A stretch of 64,000 nucleotides of DNA, from assembly GCA_018873245.2 (NCBI GenBank), contig JAEMBT020000008.1:1-64000 (forward strand). The letters run 5' to 3'. The DNA comes from Archegozetes longisetosus. Its lineage: Eukaryota; Arthropoda; Arachnida; Sarcoptiformes; Trhypochthoniidae. The position numbers were made by a program, and so were the translations under genes. Every line of letters begins with the position of its first letter. The stretch's first letter is position 1. Below the pieces are notes generated by a model, which saw only the letters and a program-made list of their open reading frames with translations, had not been told where the DNA came from and made no database searches. Shown here one piece after another: positions 1 to 9,076 of this stretch.

Positions 1-2
1 TT

Positions 3-146
3 TCACCACAGTTAGATGACTTGTCAAATAGCGAAATAGCTAGTACAATTAATGAACAAAATGAGTCCGAAAAAATATCCTTTAAAACAAGATATGGTAG
101 AAAAGTAAAACCAAATCCTAGATATGCAGATTATATCATTAATTAA
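3..146 (+). pseudogene. Ty3/gypsy-like pol C-terminal tail (partial, plus-strand copy)
   Basis: An open frame enters from the left edge and ends at a TAA. It encodes an acidic Ser/Asn-rich stretch followed by a basic tail with the motif TRYGRKVKPNPRY just before the stop. Such R-x-G-R-x-V-K-P tails are typical of the extreme C terminus of gypsy-type integrases. The minus-strand copy at 9077-10505 ends with the matching motif KYGRIVRPVDRY directly after a recognisable integrase, which supports the call. The rest of the element lies outside the window. Confidence 0.6.
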
Positions 147-322
147 ATTTTTTATGGATAAACTTAGATAAAAAAAATTATGGCTAAAGGATAAAGTATG
201 ATGGGGAAAATAAGAAATACACCAATACAAGTATTTAAATTAAAATATTCAAAAAAAAATCTAGAGATACCAAAATGAAGTAAAATTTTGTTTTAAATTC
301 AATCATAGATCACATTAGGACA

Positions 323-804
323 ATGAACTATAGAGATAAGATACAATACACAACAGCATTAAATGATTTTTGCCAAAAGAGAAAATTTTCATATCAAAAT
401 TATAATATATACTACGATGACAAAACATGCGCCTATGTTTGTGAATGCAGATTAAGAACAAGCTTGGGTGACATTTACGCTAGAAGTGAGGGCTCATCTA
501 AGGGAAAAAGCGAAAGAATATTGTTCAAGGAAAACATGCGAAATATTAAATATAAACAGTAAACACAGAAAGAAAACAAAGATTAATCAGTCAAAATATT
601 TACAACTTTTACTAGAAATAAAGAACAAAGTGGACAAAACCTATGATATTACAAACTTATAAATCCACACACAGAGTGATATTTTTACCAGATCAAGAAA
701 TAGCAGTGTTAGGTACTGGTACTGACGTAGAAACGTCAATCGATAGGGCTGCTGAAAAGATCGTGGAAAATGTCAAGATCTCAGTAGAAAATAAGTCTAA
801 ATGA
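323..804 (+). pseudogene. Tandem dsRNA-binding-like domains 1 and 2 (retroelement accessory ORF, plus copy)
   Basis: The first frame (323-562, ATG start, 79 aa) has the order expected of a dsRBD: helix 1 with TALNDFCQKRKF, a beta segment (YVCECRL), then a G-x-x-x-SSKGKSE loop leading into a C-terminal helix. The second domain spans about 575-804 and needs one frameshift near 645. Its C-terminal half reads IAVLGTGTDVETSIDRAAEK, again G-x-G then an Ala-rich helix. Both domains align with minus-strand frames at 8776-9006 and 8534-8758 in the same order after an integrase tail. The frameshift suggests a dead copy, unless an intron is present. dsRBD identity is inferred from pattern, not from a profile search. 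Confidence 0.5.
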
Positions 805-1890
805 TGATATGAAATCTTAACATTATATAAATCTTTTCGTTTGCTTACCAAATAATTTACTATGTTACATAAAAAAGACATAATTCACATATATATAAAT
901 AATGAAAAACAAAAAAAAAACAAACCATAATTGATTCCGATCAACACCATATTTCTAATCTGAATGATAATTCAATAAGAATTTGTACCAATAAAGAAAT
1001 AAATCTTATGTGGAATCATATATACTAGTTCGTATTGAGAAAATTTTTTTACGTTTAGCCTAAAATATATTTTTAAAAATTGAATAAATAAAATAAAAAC
1101 TTATAAATGCTTAAAATTATTTAAAAAAAAAAAAGGGGACTACAAATATATATTAGAATATAGAACCCTGACACATAAAGAATATAATTATTAATCGTAC
1201 ATTATGAGATAAAAACTATTTAAATCTTTATAACCAGATATTGTCTTATTCATACATAAATTAAATTGAAAATAATGGATCTTCCATAACATTATCAAGT
1301 GTTCAAAACTTTCTAAATTGCTAATTATCTTAATTGCAATTGAATTAAACAACACTTCATAAATCTATACATTTAAATGCATTAACCAAAATATAATAGT
1401 CACTACCATTTTGCACTTATGTAGATATCTGATTTCATTGTATCCAAAATTAATGTTATTATAATTGTTAACTGTGATAATATAAATATGTAAATACCTT
1501 AAGTATTAATCCGTTAGGCTTATCTATCAATCTCTGCCTATAATCTGTTAATCCGTTAATATATCAATATAATAAATCCTCTATCAAAACACGTATTTCT
1601 TAACCCAGTATGAGCTGAAGTTGTATGCTTAATCGAGTCTTTATGTCCTCTAACTATAAAGCAGCGACAGTATCTCCATACCAGCCTGAGAACCGGTCAA
1701 CGGGGCATCTTAGCCACCAGTCCCGTTTCAAAATATTATCAAAAAAATCATTTATGTAAATGTTTCTTTTATAAAACTATCTATGAAGATAGTGTAAAGG
1801 TTTTTGAGAGTTGTGAAACTCAAGAATTAACCGAAGAATTTCTACTATTACAGATGAATCCTGATACGAAGAATCATTACAATGTGTTAA
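805..1890. other. AT-rich spacer, no gene seen
   Basis: About 1.1 kb separates dsRBD-like domains 2 and 3 in the plus copy. The equivalent gap in the minus copy is only about 120 bp, so this is probably inserted or expanded DNA. No open frame longer than background was found, and an A-run followed by GGGG lies near 1122-1138. A candidate first helix of the third dsRBD (VLNCMLRNFNRN) appears in another frame around 1870-1920. Confidence 0.5.
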
Positions 1891-3120
1891 ACTGCATGCT
1901 CCGAAATTTCAATCGTAATCAGGAAAGAGAAAGTCATATGGACGATAAATAAGCATTACATCAGAAGCATAAAAGATGATTGTTGTATAGTCCTTCAAGC
2001 GTGCATAACCATAGGTACTGTAATACACAAAATTCATATATTCGGATTTGGCCCATCATTAAATGTGTGTAAAAATGCCGCAGCAAATGAAATGTATAGA
2101 TTATTTTTGGCTTATAAAAGCAACAAAAAGATACCAAAAACTCCTGTCCCCAAGAAATTTAAGCAATATACGCTTAAAGTAGACAAATTAAATACTGAAG
2201 AATATAAAAAATTATGGGGTTTATATGAACCAAAAAAACTTGAACCAAGTCCTCGAAAAATACAAAAGCTAGGTAAACCGGAAGCTACAAATAATAACTT
2301 TAATAAAAATGTTACCAGAATTTTGAACAATATCGAAAAGACGAAGAAGAACATTAATAATATAAATCTAACATATATTTGTCCTATATGTTTTAGTGCA
2401 ATGGAAAATAGAGCCAAACTTTTGAACCACATGCGTATTCATTTAGAAAATATTGACATTCTACAATGTACAGGGTGCTCTAAAAATTTCTCAGTAAATA
2501 AAATAAATCCTCATAAAACGAGTAAACAGCAACATAAGTGTTCAAGTGCAAGCTATAGGAGATCAGAAATAGGTGAAGAAATATATCAGTGGATGGCATC
2601 TCATATTGACTTTCAAATGAATCCATTGTCCAACAATAAAAATACCTATGGTGAATTTGAATGCCCATTGTGCAGTAAAATTTACCTTAAAAATACATCC
2701 CAACAAAAACATTTTCAACGAAGAAGATATGTAAATGAATTAGAGTGTGTAGAACACATCTATGATCACTATGGTGCTAATAATGTGATGTGTAAATTTT
2801 GTGAAAGTGAGAAAAGTTTTATGAGACTGCCAAATGACTCGTATCAAATTATTAGACACTTATTTACTAAGCACTCATCCGAAGCCAGTGTGATTAAAAC
2901 TTTCAGCAGATTTGACATTTTAAAAATCAAAAATATAAAATTAAATCAAAATCAAATAAAATTCATCAAGAAGAAATTTAAAATCATTAAATTACACTAC
3001 GTTGGTAAATTAGTAGCTGAATTACTGATTAAAATGGAAGCTAAACATCAAGTTAATATAAGAGGCGTTACTTTAGGTAAACTAAAAGACAAGCCTATGA
3101 CATCTACAATAATCACCTAG
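1891..3120 (+). CDS. dsRBD-C2H2 zinc-finger protein of the retroelement (plus copy)
   Basis: The frame is open from 1891, after a TAA at 1888, to a TAG at 3118. Its first in-frame ATG is 2092, but homology begins earlier, so the true start is unclear and may involve an upstream exon or a frameshift. The N-terminal part (about 1975-2110) has a textbook dsRBD C-terminal half: GFGPSLNVCKNAAANEM. It is followed by a Lys-rich linker and four CxxC finger motifs. The first is a canonical C-X2-C-X12-H-X3-H (CPICFSAMENRAKLLNHMRIH split by its spacers) near 2380-2445; others are CTGC, CPLC and CKFC. The tail is Lys/Ile-rich. The same finger arrangement occurs on the minus strand at 6731-7571, so this is a mobile-element protein, not a host gene. 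A role in nucleic-acid binding is inferred. Confidence 0.6.
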   Translation, partial: TACSEISIVIRKEKVIWTINKHYIRSIKDDCCIVLQACITIGTVIHKIHIFGFGPSLNVCKNAAANEMYRLFLAYKSNKKIPKTPVPKKFKQYTLKVDKLNTEEYKKLWGLYEPKKLEPSPRKIQKLGKPEATNNNFNKNVTRILNNIEKTKKNINNINLTYICPICFSAMENRAKLLNHMRIHLENIDILQCTGCSKNFSVNKINPHKTSKQQHKCSSASYRRSEIGEEIYQWMASHIDFQMNPLSNNKNTYGEFECPLCSKIYLKNTSQQKHFQRRRYVNELECVEHIYDHYGANNVMCKFCESEKSFMRLPNDSYQIIRHLFTKHSSEASVIKTFSRFDILKIKNIKLNQNQIKFIKKKFKIIKLHYVGKLVAELLIKMEAKHQVNIRGVTLGKLKDKPMTSTIIT

Positions 3121-3919
3121 TTAATCTCGTCATGTTATCACGTTGATGTAATAAATTTATTGGGTATCAACATAAGTTTATGAAATGAAACAAACTCCAC
3201 GCATAAAATAGTTTTAAAAAATTATCGTTTGTATCGGATTCATTAAAATGTTTAAATCAGATAAACCAGACTGTTTTGTTCCAGTTTGTTTAAAATTCAC
3301 TATTGTCGATTAAATGCATACCCTTGGCAAAAAAAATTTACATTGACTATCAAAAAAATCAACGAACACGTGGATATTCCAAAATAAAAAATCACAGACG
3401 ATAGTGTTTTTGATGTGAACAATTCAAGTGAACTGTGAATAAATCAAAAGTAGAAGTACAAAGAAAATATAGATTAACTTCTAAATAATATTAGACATGA
3501 ACTGAAAATATTAAGGAACATTGGGTTACTGTTGAAAAGTGTAAAGTGAATGAACTAAAACATCTTCTAATTAATCATCTAGTAATTAAATATAAAGAAT
3601 GTCTTAGTTTCTTCCTTATACTCACCCATCAGCGATATCTGATAGTTTTTTTATAAATGAGAAGTTTTTTATGAGAAATTTTCTAATGAGAAATTTTTTA
3701 AAAAGTATTTTTAAGAATATAACATTTTTTTACTATTTTATAAAATATATTTAATCTTTTTTAAAGCTATGAATAATAAACCACAAAATTTTTGAAGCTA
3801 TCCAGATTTATCTTAGATGAACCAAATATATAGGGAGTATGTTCAAAGGCAAATAAGACTTCATTAATCTAATCTTAGAGCAGACAAACGTATTCGAAAC
3901 AGCCAAAATAATACTAAAA
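3121..3919. other. Non-coding AT-rich flank of the plus copy
   Basis: There is no supportable gene. This is where the Ulp1-type protease would be expected by analogy with the minus copy, but no comparable frame is visible. Either it has been lost or this family member lacks it. Confidence 0.5.
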
Positions 3920-4140
3920 TGTTAAGGCTAAAACATTTTACTGTTTAAGGGTTAACGAAACATTCAAACTGTAGATTATGAAAATTCATAGCTTTAAAAA
4001 CGAAATTATTTACTATAAACAATGTAACTGAGTGTTTTATCAATTTAATGAAATTTGCTGAACAGGAGCTCAGCTCTCGCCGGGGAGATTTTGTCAAAAA
4101 ACAAAAATGAAATAAAAATAAAAATAAACATACAATCAAA

Positions 4141-4180
4141 CACACACACACACACACACATACACGCACGTACGCACACA
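4141..4180. repeat. (CA)n microsatellite
   Basis: An uninterrupted CA run of about 20 bases is followed by a degenerate CA/CG continuation inside the candidate LTR. Confidence 0.9.
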
Positions 4181-4234
4181 AATTTAATTATAACCTTTAG
4201 TTTAACAAATAGATATAAAGAAACAAAAACTAGA

Positions 4235-4261
4235 TACTTTGACCATCTAATGGTCAAAGTA
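4235..4261. promoter_or_regulatory. Perfect 12-bp hairpin in candidate U3
   Basis: TACTTTGACCAT, a 3-base CTA loop and ATGGTCAAAGTA form a perfect inverted repeat about 80 bp upstream of the TATA box. It could be a dimeric factor-binding site. The function is inferred. Confidence 0.5.
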
Positions 4262-4556
4262 ACAAAACTGTTTGCGAATACTTTGGACTGTTTGTGAACA
4301 AATTATGGAAGGTTTTTCGGTGGGAAAATGCTAGACACCTGGGTATATAAAGTCGACTGAAATAACCTAAGAATTCATTCCATCTTTTGCAGTGGCAAAG
4401 CAAAGTTGTGCTCCTGATCGCGAAAACTTTAAAAGAAAGTGTTGTTAAATATATATGTTTGTGAATTTTAAATAAAAATTTTTATGACAAAAACTCTATT
4501 GTGTATTTGATTTAATTATATTCTTTTCAAAAAAAAACGTCCCAACACAATCTGCG

Positions 4557-4569
4557 TGGTACCAGGAAC
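4557..4569 (+). other. Candidate primer-binding site (tRNA-Leu type)
   Basis: TGGTACCAGGAAC complements a tRNA 3' end of the form CCTGGTACCA, as in some animal leucine tRNAs. It sits 9 bases after the proposed LTR end, as expected for a gypsy-class 5' LTR on the plus strand. Confidence 0.4.
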
Positions 4570-4624
4570 ATCGAATCAAGACAAGCAGTAAGTGGCGTTA
4601 TTTTTTAAAACTTAAACACGCATA

Positions 4625-6176
4625 CAGTACGCGATATAATTATAACCCGCTGTCAAATTCTTGAATAACTTTTTGTATGATTAGCGGATCTTATTGCAAC
4701 TTGGGATTTAAGGTTAGGATTGGGGGAGAAACGTCTAGACAACTTTTGATCTGTCCAGCCCTAGCGTTCCTTGCGCGGGAACCAAAAACAGGTTTTTAAA
4801 GTGCGACATAAATATAGTACGCGCGTCTTTGAAGCCATTTAATTTTGTTTCTATCATTGATCTATTGTTTATTTCTGGACATTTTCACCGAACTAGTGTA
4901 TGTATGACTATTTTTTCCTTTTTGATAATAAACTTTTATTATATAGCATGCCTAGAGGTTCCCAATTAAGCCATCTAGAACAAGGGAAGATTATGGCCTA
5001 CCGCGACCAAGGCCTAAACCCCACCACCATCGGGAAGAAGCTGGAACGAGACCGGACTATCATCGCAAGATTCCTCAAAGATCCAGAGAACTACGGACAG
5101 GCCAAACGACCAGTACGACCGCGAACACTCGATGAGCGATCAGAGCGGCGGATTCTGAAAGCGGCCAGCACTGGTTTACTTTCCACAAACCAGATCAAGT
5201 TCGCCCAGAAGGTCCCTCTGAGCACCAGGAGTGTTCAACCACTCATCACCTCATCGCCACACCTAAAGTACGAGAAGAAGAAGAAGCGCCCAAAACTGGA
5301 ACAACAACACATTCTGGCACGACTGAGTTGGGGCGAGTTAATGGTATCTTGGACCACCATGTGGAAAACCTTCCTATTCAATGATGAAAAAAAGTTCAAT
5401 CTGGACGGTCCTGATGGCTACCAATACTACTGGCACGACCTTAGGAAGGAGCCACATACTATTCCAAACGGGCTCAGGGAGGAGGTTCCGTTATGGTCTG
5501 GGCTGCCTTCGGGTATAACTGAAAAACAACCATCGCCTTCCTGGATGGTCTGCACAACGCAGCAGCCTACCAGGATATCCTCCGTCAACACCTCCTACCC
5601 TTTGGTCAGCGAATTGGTGATCGTAACTGGAGATTCCAGCAAGACAATGCACCAATTCACACACCCAGAACAACGAAAGAGTGGTTCCAAGACTATCGAG
5701 TTCGGGTTTTAAAGTGGCCAGCACGCAGCCCAGATCTCAATCCTATTGAGAACCTCTGGGGGTCTTTGTTTCGGCTAGTATACGCCGGTGGTCGTCAATA
5801 CGACACTACTACCGAACTTAACGCCGGCATTGAGTCTTCTTGGGACCAGATCCAGCTGGCCGAACTTCAAAATCTAGTCCAGTCGATGCCCCGACGCATA
5901 ATTCAGCTTATCAAGAAGAACGGACAGGCCACGAACTACTAAACATCTTTTTATTCAAAATTTTCGGTACGCGTGCTATAATTATGTCGCACCCGAAACA
6001 CACATAAAACTAGTTTTTCGGTCGCTGCCGCGCTGGGTTGGGGGTAGAAAATTTAAACTTTTTATGATTATTCATTACCAAGTTTTTAATAATTAGTCTA
6101 ATTTTTTGGTATAATATTGCGTCAATAAAAAGTTATTCAAAAATTTCTTCGCGGGCTATACTTTTGTCGCGAACTG
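4625..6176 (+). mobile_element. Tc1-family DNA transposon with IR/DR ends (inactive)
   Basis: A 1,552-bp element is flanked by TA dinucleotides (4623-4624 and 6177-6178). The terminal inverted repeats are about 58 bp and imperfect, beginning CAGTACGCG on the left and CAGTTCGCG on the complementary right end. Each end holds two direct copies of a roughly 22-bp motif of the form GCGAYATAAnTATA...CGCG: outer copies at 4631-4650 and 6151-6172, inner copies at 4803-4825 and 5968-5990. This is the IR/DR layout of some Tc1-like elements, where the repeats bind transposase. It is inserted just beyond the 3' end of the Ulp1 frame of the minus-strand retroelement. Confidence 0.9.
4948..5942 (+). pseudogene. 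Tc1 transposase, frameshifted
   Basis: The start MPRGSQLS at 4948 is the usual Tc1-type N terminus, followed by a helix-turn-helix region. The DDE catalytic core can be traced. The first Asp is in LFNDEKKFNLDGPDG, the second in QQDNAPIHT, and Glu is in SPDLNPIENLWG. Thirty-four residues separate the second Asp and the Glu (DD34E). Reading continues in frame 1 to about 5475, then homology shifts to frame 3 and runs to a TAA at 5940. A TGA at 5520-5522 interrupts frame 3. One frameshift and one nonsense codon make this copy non-functional. Confidence 0.9.
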
Positions 6177-6255
6177 TATGTACTGTAAATTGATATCCTC
6201 AGACTGAAATTTAATTGAGTCTCAGACTCAACGCTTAATTTCCAGTGTATGAGGA

Positions 6256-6744
6256 TTAAAAACGATCCCAGAAAAATTGTCTCACGTAAAGAATAAACGT
6301 GACGGCATGAAGTTCTAAAAATTTAAGAACTTGTATTCCAAATTCGTTATAATTGTAGAAATATGGATCTACTACAGCTACTATTCTTTTGTCGCAATGC
6401 ACAATTACCAAAAACCAATGACTCTTATACAAGATAGGTATTATAATTAATTCAAATTCAAGGAGATTAATCTTTAGTCTTCGATTACGAAAAAGAATTT
6501 TATCTTTCAAAAAAAGATTTTCACAAAAGCTGCAATCAAATATAAAAGTTTTGTACTTTTCACTATTCTCAGAGTTTAATCTATCCTTGATTACTAAAAG
6601 ACATGTATCGACAACATTATTATTAAGTTTTGTATTTTCATTTAGAGTATTGAAGTCATTTTGAGTAATTTCTGTAATTATAATGTTACTGAAGATTTTA
6701 ATTTCGTATTTATTTGTATCTGTAAAACTTCTATGGGTTTGAAA
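6256..6744 (-). CDS. Ulp1/SENP-like (C48-type) cysteine protease of the retroelement, minus copy
   Basis: This open frame of about 162 codons follows the C2H2 protein on the minus strand. The order of blocks matches Ulp1/SENP proteases: an N-terminal LNNNVVDTCLLVIKDRL segment (the family's LND...I region), a hydrophobic IIIPILYKSHWFLVIVHCD strand carrying the catalytic His in HW, then VAVVDPY carrying the Asp. The catalytic Cys block (Q-x(5)-DCG) is missing: the frame stops at 6256 and the Tc1 element begins about 80 bp further on. The copy is therefore probably truncated and inactive. In cells such enzymes remove SUMO or related modifiers; its role in the element is unknown. No ATG is seen, so splicing from an upstream frame is possible (a TTACAG acceptor-like site lies near 6720). 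Confidence 0.65.
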   Translation of the reverse strand, partial: FQTHRSFTDTNKYEIKIFSNIIITEITQNDFNTLNENTKLNNNVVDTCLLVIKDRLNSENSEKYKTFIFDCSFCENLFLKDKILFRNRRLKINLLEFELIIIPILYKSHWFLVIVHCDKRIVAVVDPYFYNYNEFGIQVLKFLELHAVTFILYVRQFFWDRF

Positions 6745-7571
6745 CTAATGATATACCAACATCAATTGAAGTAATCTTGTTAAGTATTTGACTTACTTTC
6801 TTCTCCATAATATTAATGTTGCTTAACAAGAAACTATTCTTCAAGAAATATTTTTGGCAATTATTCAATTTAAGTTTTGCCGTGTTGTAAAAAAGTTGTT
6901 TAATATGAATTTGATCTGAATGTTCAATTTTTAAATGTTCAATCAGATAATTTGTGTCATTAATTAAAAATTTATCTTTTATACAAATGCTACATTTGAC
7001 AGTATAAAAGTTATAGTGTTTATATATACGATCTATGAAATCTTTTAAGGTTTGAAAAACTGGTTCTTTAAGTAAATCATTAAATTTACTGTTAACTGAG
7101 AAAATAGTTGAACACAGTTGGCATTTTAAGTCAATAAAATATTTTGCGTCGCTTATATCTTTCACAAAGAAATTCAAGTTGATTTTCTAGGCAAGAGTTT
7201 ACCCAATTACTGATGAATAAACCCTCATTTGCAAACTCAATGTTATGACTTTGGGATTGGTGATTAGAGAGTTGATTTGAATATAGTTTGATATTACAAT
7301 TCTTACAAAAATATATTTTAATTGTATTGAAATGTTTTAGTGTATAACTGTAACATGACTTTTTATCATAATATAAACTATAGCAAAGACTACATACGTA
7401 AGTTTGTTGTTTTGAGTTTGCAAAGTTACTTGATTGCATTAATTCATTTTTGTTTGAGTTATTAACAATATCTCGGGGGTTTTCAACTCCAAAGATATGA
7501 TTGAAATCTTTTCTCGAAATATTTTTCTGGGAATAAGCTTCACAGTAACCTTTTGGAATTTCGCTAATCAT
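6731..7571 (-). pseudogene. C2H2 zinc-finger protein of the retroelement (minus copy, frameshifted)
   Basis: There is an ATG at 7571. The first frame (7571-7131) contains YVCSLC...H and FCKNCNIKL...HQSQSH finger pairs. Homology then continues in a second frame (about 7150-6731) with LKCQLCSTIF and VKCSICIK...HLKIEH fingers and a Lys/Asn-rich tail. The spacing of the four CxxC units matches the plus-strand protein at 1891-3120, so the two are diverged copies. The frame change near 7150 implies a frameshift, or a short intron that I could not define. It sits directly upstream of the Ulp1-like frame. Confidence 0.65.
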
Positions 7572-8162
7572 TATTATTTTTGATTATTGTTATGCTGGAG
7601 ATCCCTAGAATCAACTCTTTAGCTATTTACAACTTATATATTTATTATTTTTATTTAATTGCTAAAGACACTATTTAAAATCAAAATATAAAATTTGATT
7701 ACTTAAGTTTTACATGGAAAAATATTGATTAATATACGAAAAACAATTGAATATATCAGTAAATTTGTTGATAACGCAAAATTCAACTCGAATAATCTTT
7801 ATAGTAACTATCATACTCTCAACTTTTATTTTAAGTCAATCAAAAAAATCGGTTCAATCTCTCAACAGATCTTTTCTCTTTCATCACTACATCTCCACTC
7901 TCCCACTTTCTCTCAAACATTCGCTTATATTCCTTTCTTTTGCTCTCAATTTTCACACATTCCTTTTTTAGATAAATTGAATCCCGATTGAAATAACATA
8001 TTATATATCATAAAAAATATTTTATCTTGTAATAAGAAACTAAACTCGCATATAGATGTTTTACATAATATAATAATTATTATAAGAAGTTTCTATGACT
8101 TGTTTTAAACTAGAATAATTGAAATAACTTCATTTTGCTGCTGTAAAGACTCAAATTATGAG
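7572..8162. other. Spacer between dsRBD 3 and the zinc-finger ORF (minus copy)
   Basis: About 590 bp of AT-rich DNA with two short plus-strand frames that I judge to be chance. In the plus copy the corresponding domains are contiguous, so this may be an intron or an insertion. Confidence 0.4.
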
Positions 8163-8411
8163 TCAGCTCATAACATTATCATAAGCATTAATATCTCTTA
8201 ACAAATTCTCATTTGCTTTATCCAAAGCTTTAGTCTTTGATAATGCACATCCATACTTTTTCAATTTTAATTTTTCACTTTTATAAACTACAGAAACTGT
8301 CACAAAATTATATTTTCCTTTAATCGTATGATCCAACAAAATAGGTTTTGCACTTCTCTTTTTATTTCGTTGAAGAAATTTATTTAACTTTTTTGTATGA
8401 CTTTCAGGCAT
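8163..8411 (-). CDS. dsRNA-binding-like domain 3 (retroelement accessory, minus copy)
   Basis: This 82-aa frame has an ATG at 8411. Helix-1-like KKLNKFLQRNKK is followed by a beta strand FVTVSVVYKSEKL. The C-terminal half GCALSKTKALDKANENLL has the dsRBD pattern of a G-x-x-x-SK loop, basic residues and an Ala/Leu helix. It is the third such domain in series and lies in the same relative position as the dsRBD fused to the fingers in the plus copy. Whether the three minus-strand pieces are exons of one gene or broken fragments cannot be settled here. Confidence 0.5.
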   Translation of the reverse strand: MPESHTKKLNKFLQRNKKRSAKPILLDHTIKGKYNFVTVSVVYKSEKLKLKKYGCALSKTKALDKANENLLRDINAYDNVMS

Positions 8412-8533
8412 TGTCGAAATAAGCTTGATCTCTTACAAACCATACATAAAGGGCTTTTTATGATGCAGCTTCTCAATATATATTACTGTTTAATAGTCAT
8501 AGTTGCTAATCCGACAAAGATGATTTGATTTAT

Positions 8534-8758
8534 TTAATCTATTTTCACCAGAAGCTTTTCACATGCTTTCTCGACACTAGCTTTAGTACTAGTTTCACTA
8601 AACATAACACCGATTTCTAAGTCTTTTATATAAACTAAACGTTCATTTTTGTTTTTTGTCTTTAATATAATTGGTGTTGAACAGTTTTTATCATCCAGCT
8701 TCCTTTTCAACCGATCAAGATTTGAAGTTTCAATATAATTTTTTTGCAATTCTAACAA
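8534..8758 (-). CDS. dsRNA-binding-like domain 2 (retroelement accessory, minus copy)
   Basis: An open frame without an ATG near its start. The segment ERLVYIKDLEIGVMFSETS plus the helix TKASVEKACEKLLVKI aligns with the plus-copy segment at about 660-790, including the Ala-containing terminal helix. It is offset in frame from domain 1 immediately upstream. Confidence 0.5.
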   Translation of the reverse strand: MLELQKNYIETSNLDRLKRKLDDKNCSTPIILKTKNKNERLVYIKDLEIGVMFSETSTKASVEKACEKLLVKID

Positions 8759-8775
8759 GGTTTAATCCCAATATT

Positions 8776-9006
8776 TCACAAATTTTTGAAGTACTTTCTC
8801 GCTTGATTTTCTGTTTTTGAAATATTCACTGATCTCACAAAATAGTTTCTATTGTTTAAATTAACAGTTAGGTCACAGACATGAAAAACAGTATTCCTTT
8901 CAACAATAGTATATTCATTGTAATACGGATAATCGAATTTGTTTTTTTGTGTGAAATCATTCAGAGCTACCGTTGGTGAAATACTGTACTTTGCATTTTC
9001 AAGCTG
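8776..9006 (-). CDS. dsRNA-binding-like domain 1 (retroelement accessory, minus copy)
   Basis: The frame ends in TGA at 8776-8778 and is preceded by an acceptor-like TATATTACAG at about 9007. Helix 1 VALNDFTQKNKFDYPYYN aligns closely with TALNDFCQKRKFSYQNYN of the plus copy, and a FHVCDLTV strand and a C-terminal basic helix follow. The position just after the integrase stop codon is the same in both copies. The acceptor-like site suggests expression from a spliced sub-genomic RNA; this is inference. Confidence 0.5.
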   Translation of the reverse strand, partial: QLENAKYSISPTVALNDFTQKNKFDYPYYNEYTIVERNTVFHVCDLTVNLNNRNYFVRSVNISKTENQARKYFKNL

Positions 9007-9076
9007 TAATATATAGAATTTAACAATTTAGTTAAAGTAATATTATTATTTTCTATATCTAAATTTTTAAGTGTAA

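Larger units (their letters stand above)
3920..4547 (+). repeat. Candidate LTR
   Basis: This block looks like an LTR. It starts at a possible TGTT, has a TATA box (TATATAAAG near 4343), a downstream AATAAA near 4470, and could end in AACA at 4547. A sequence resembling a primer-binding site follows at 4557. No second copy of the LTR was found in the window, so the boundaries are tentative. It contains a CA microsatellite and a perfect hairpin in the presumptive U3. Confidence 0.4.

Noticed and set aside
3513..3660. HWVTVEK in a short plus-strand frame as a possible Ulp1 remnant of the plus copy
   Set aside because: Only the HW pair matches; the upstream LND-like block and the downstream Asp block are absent.
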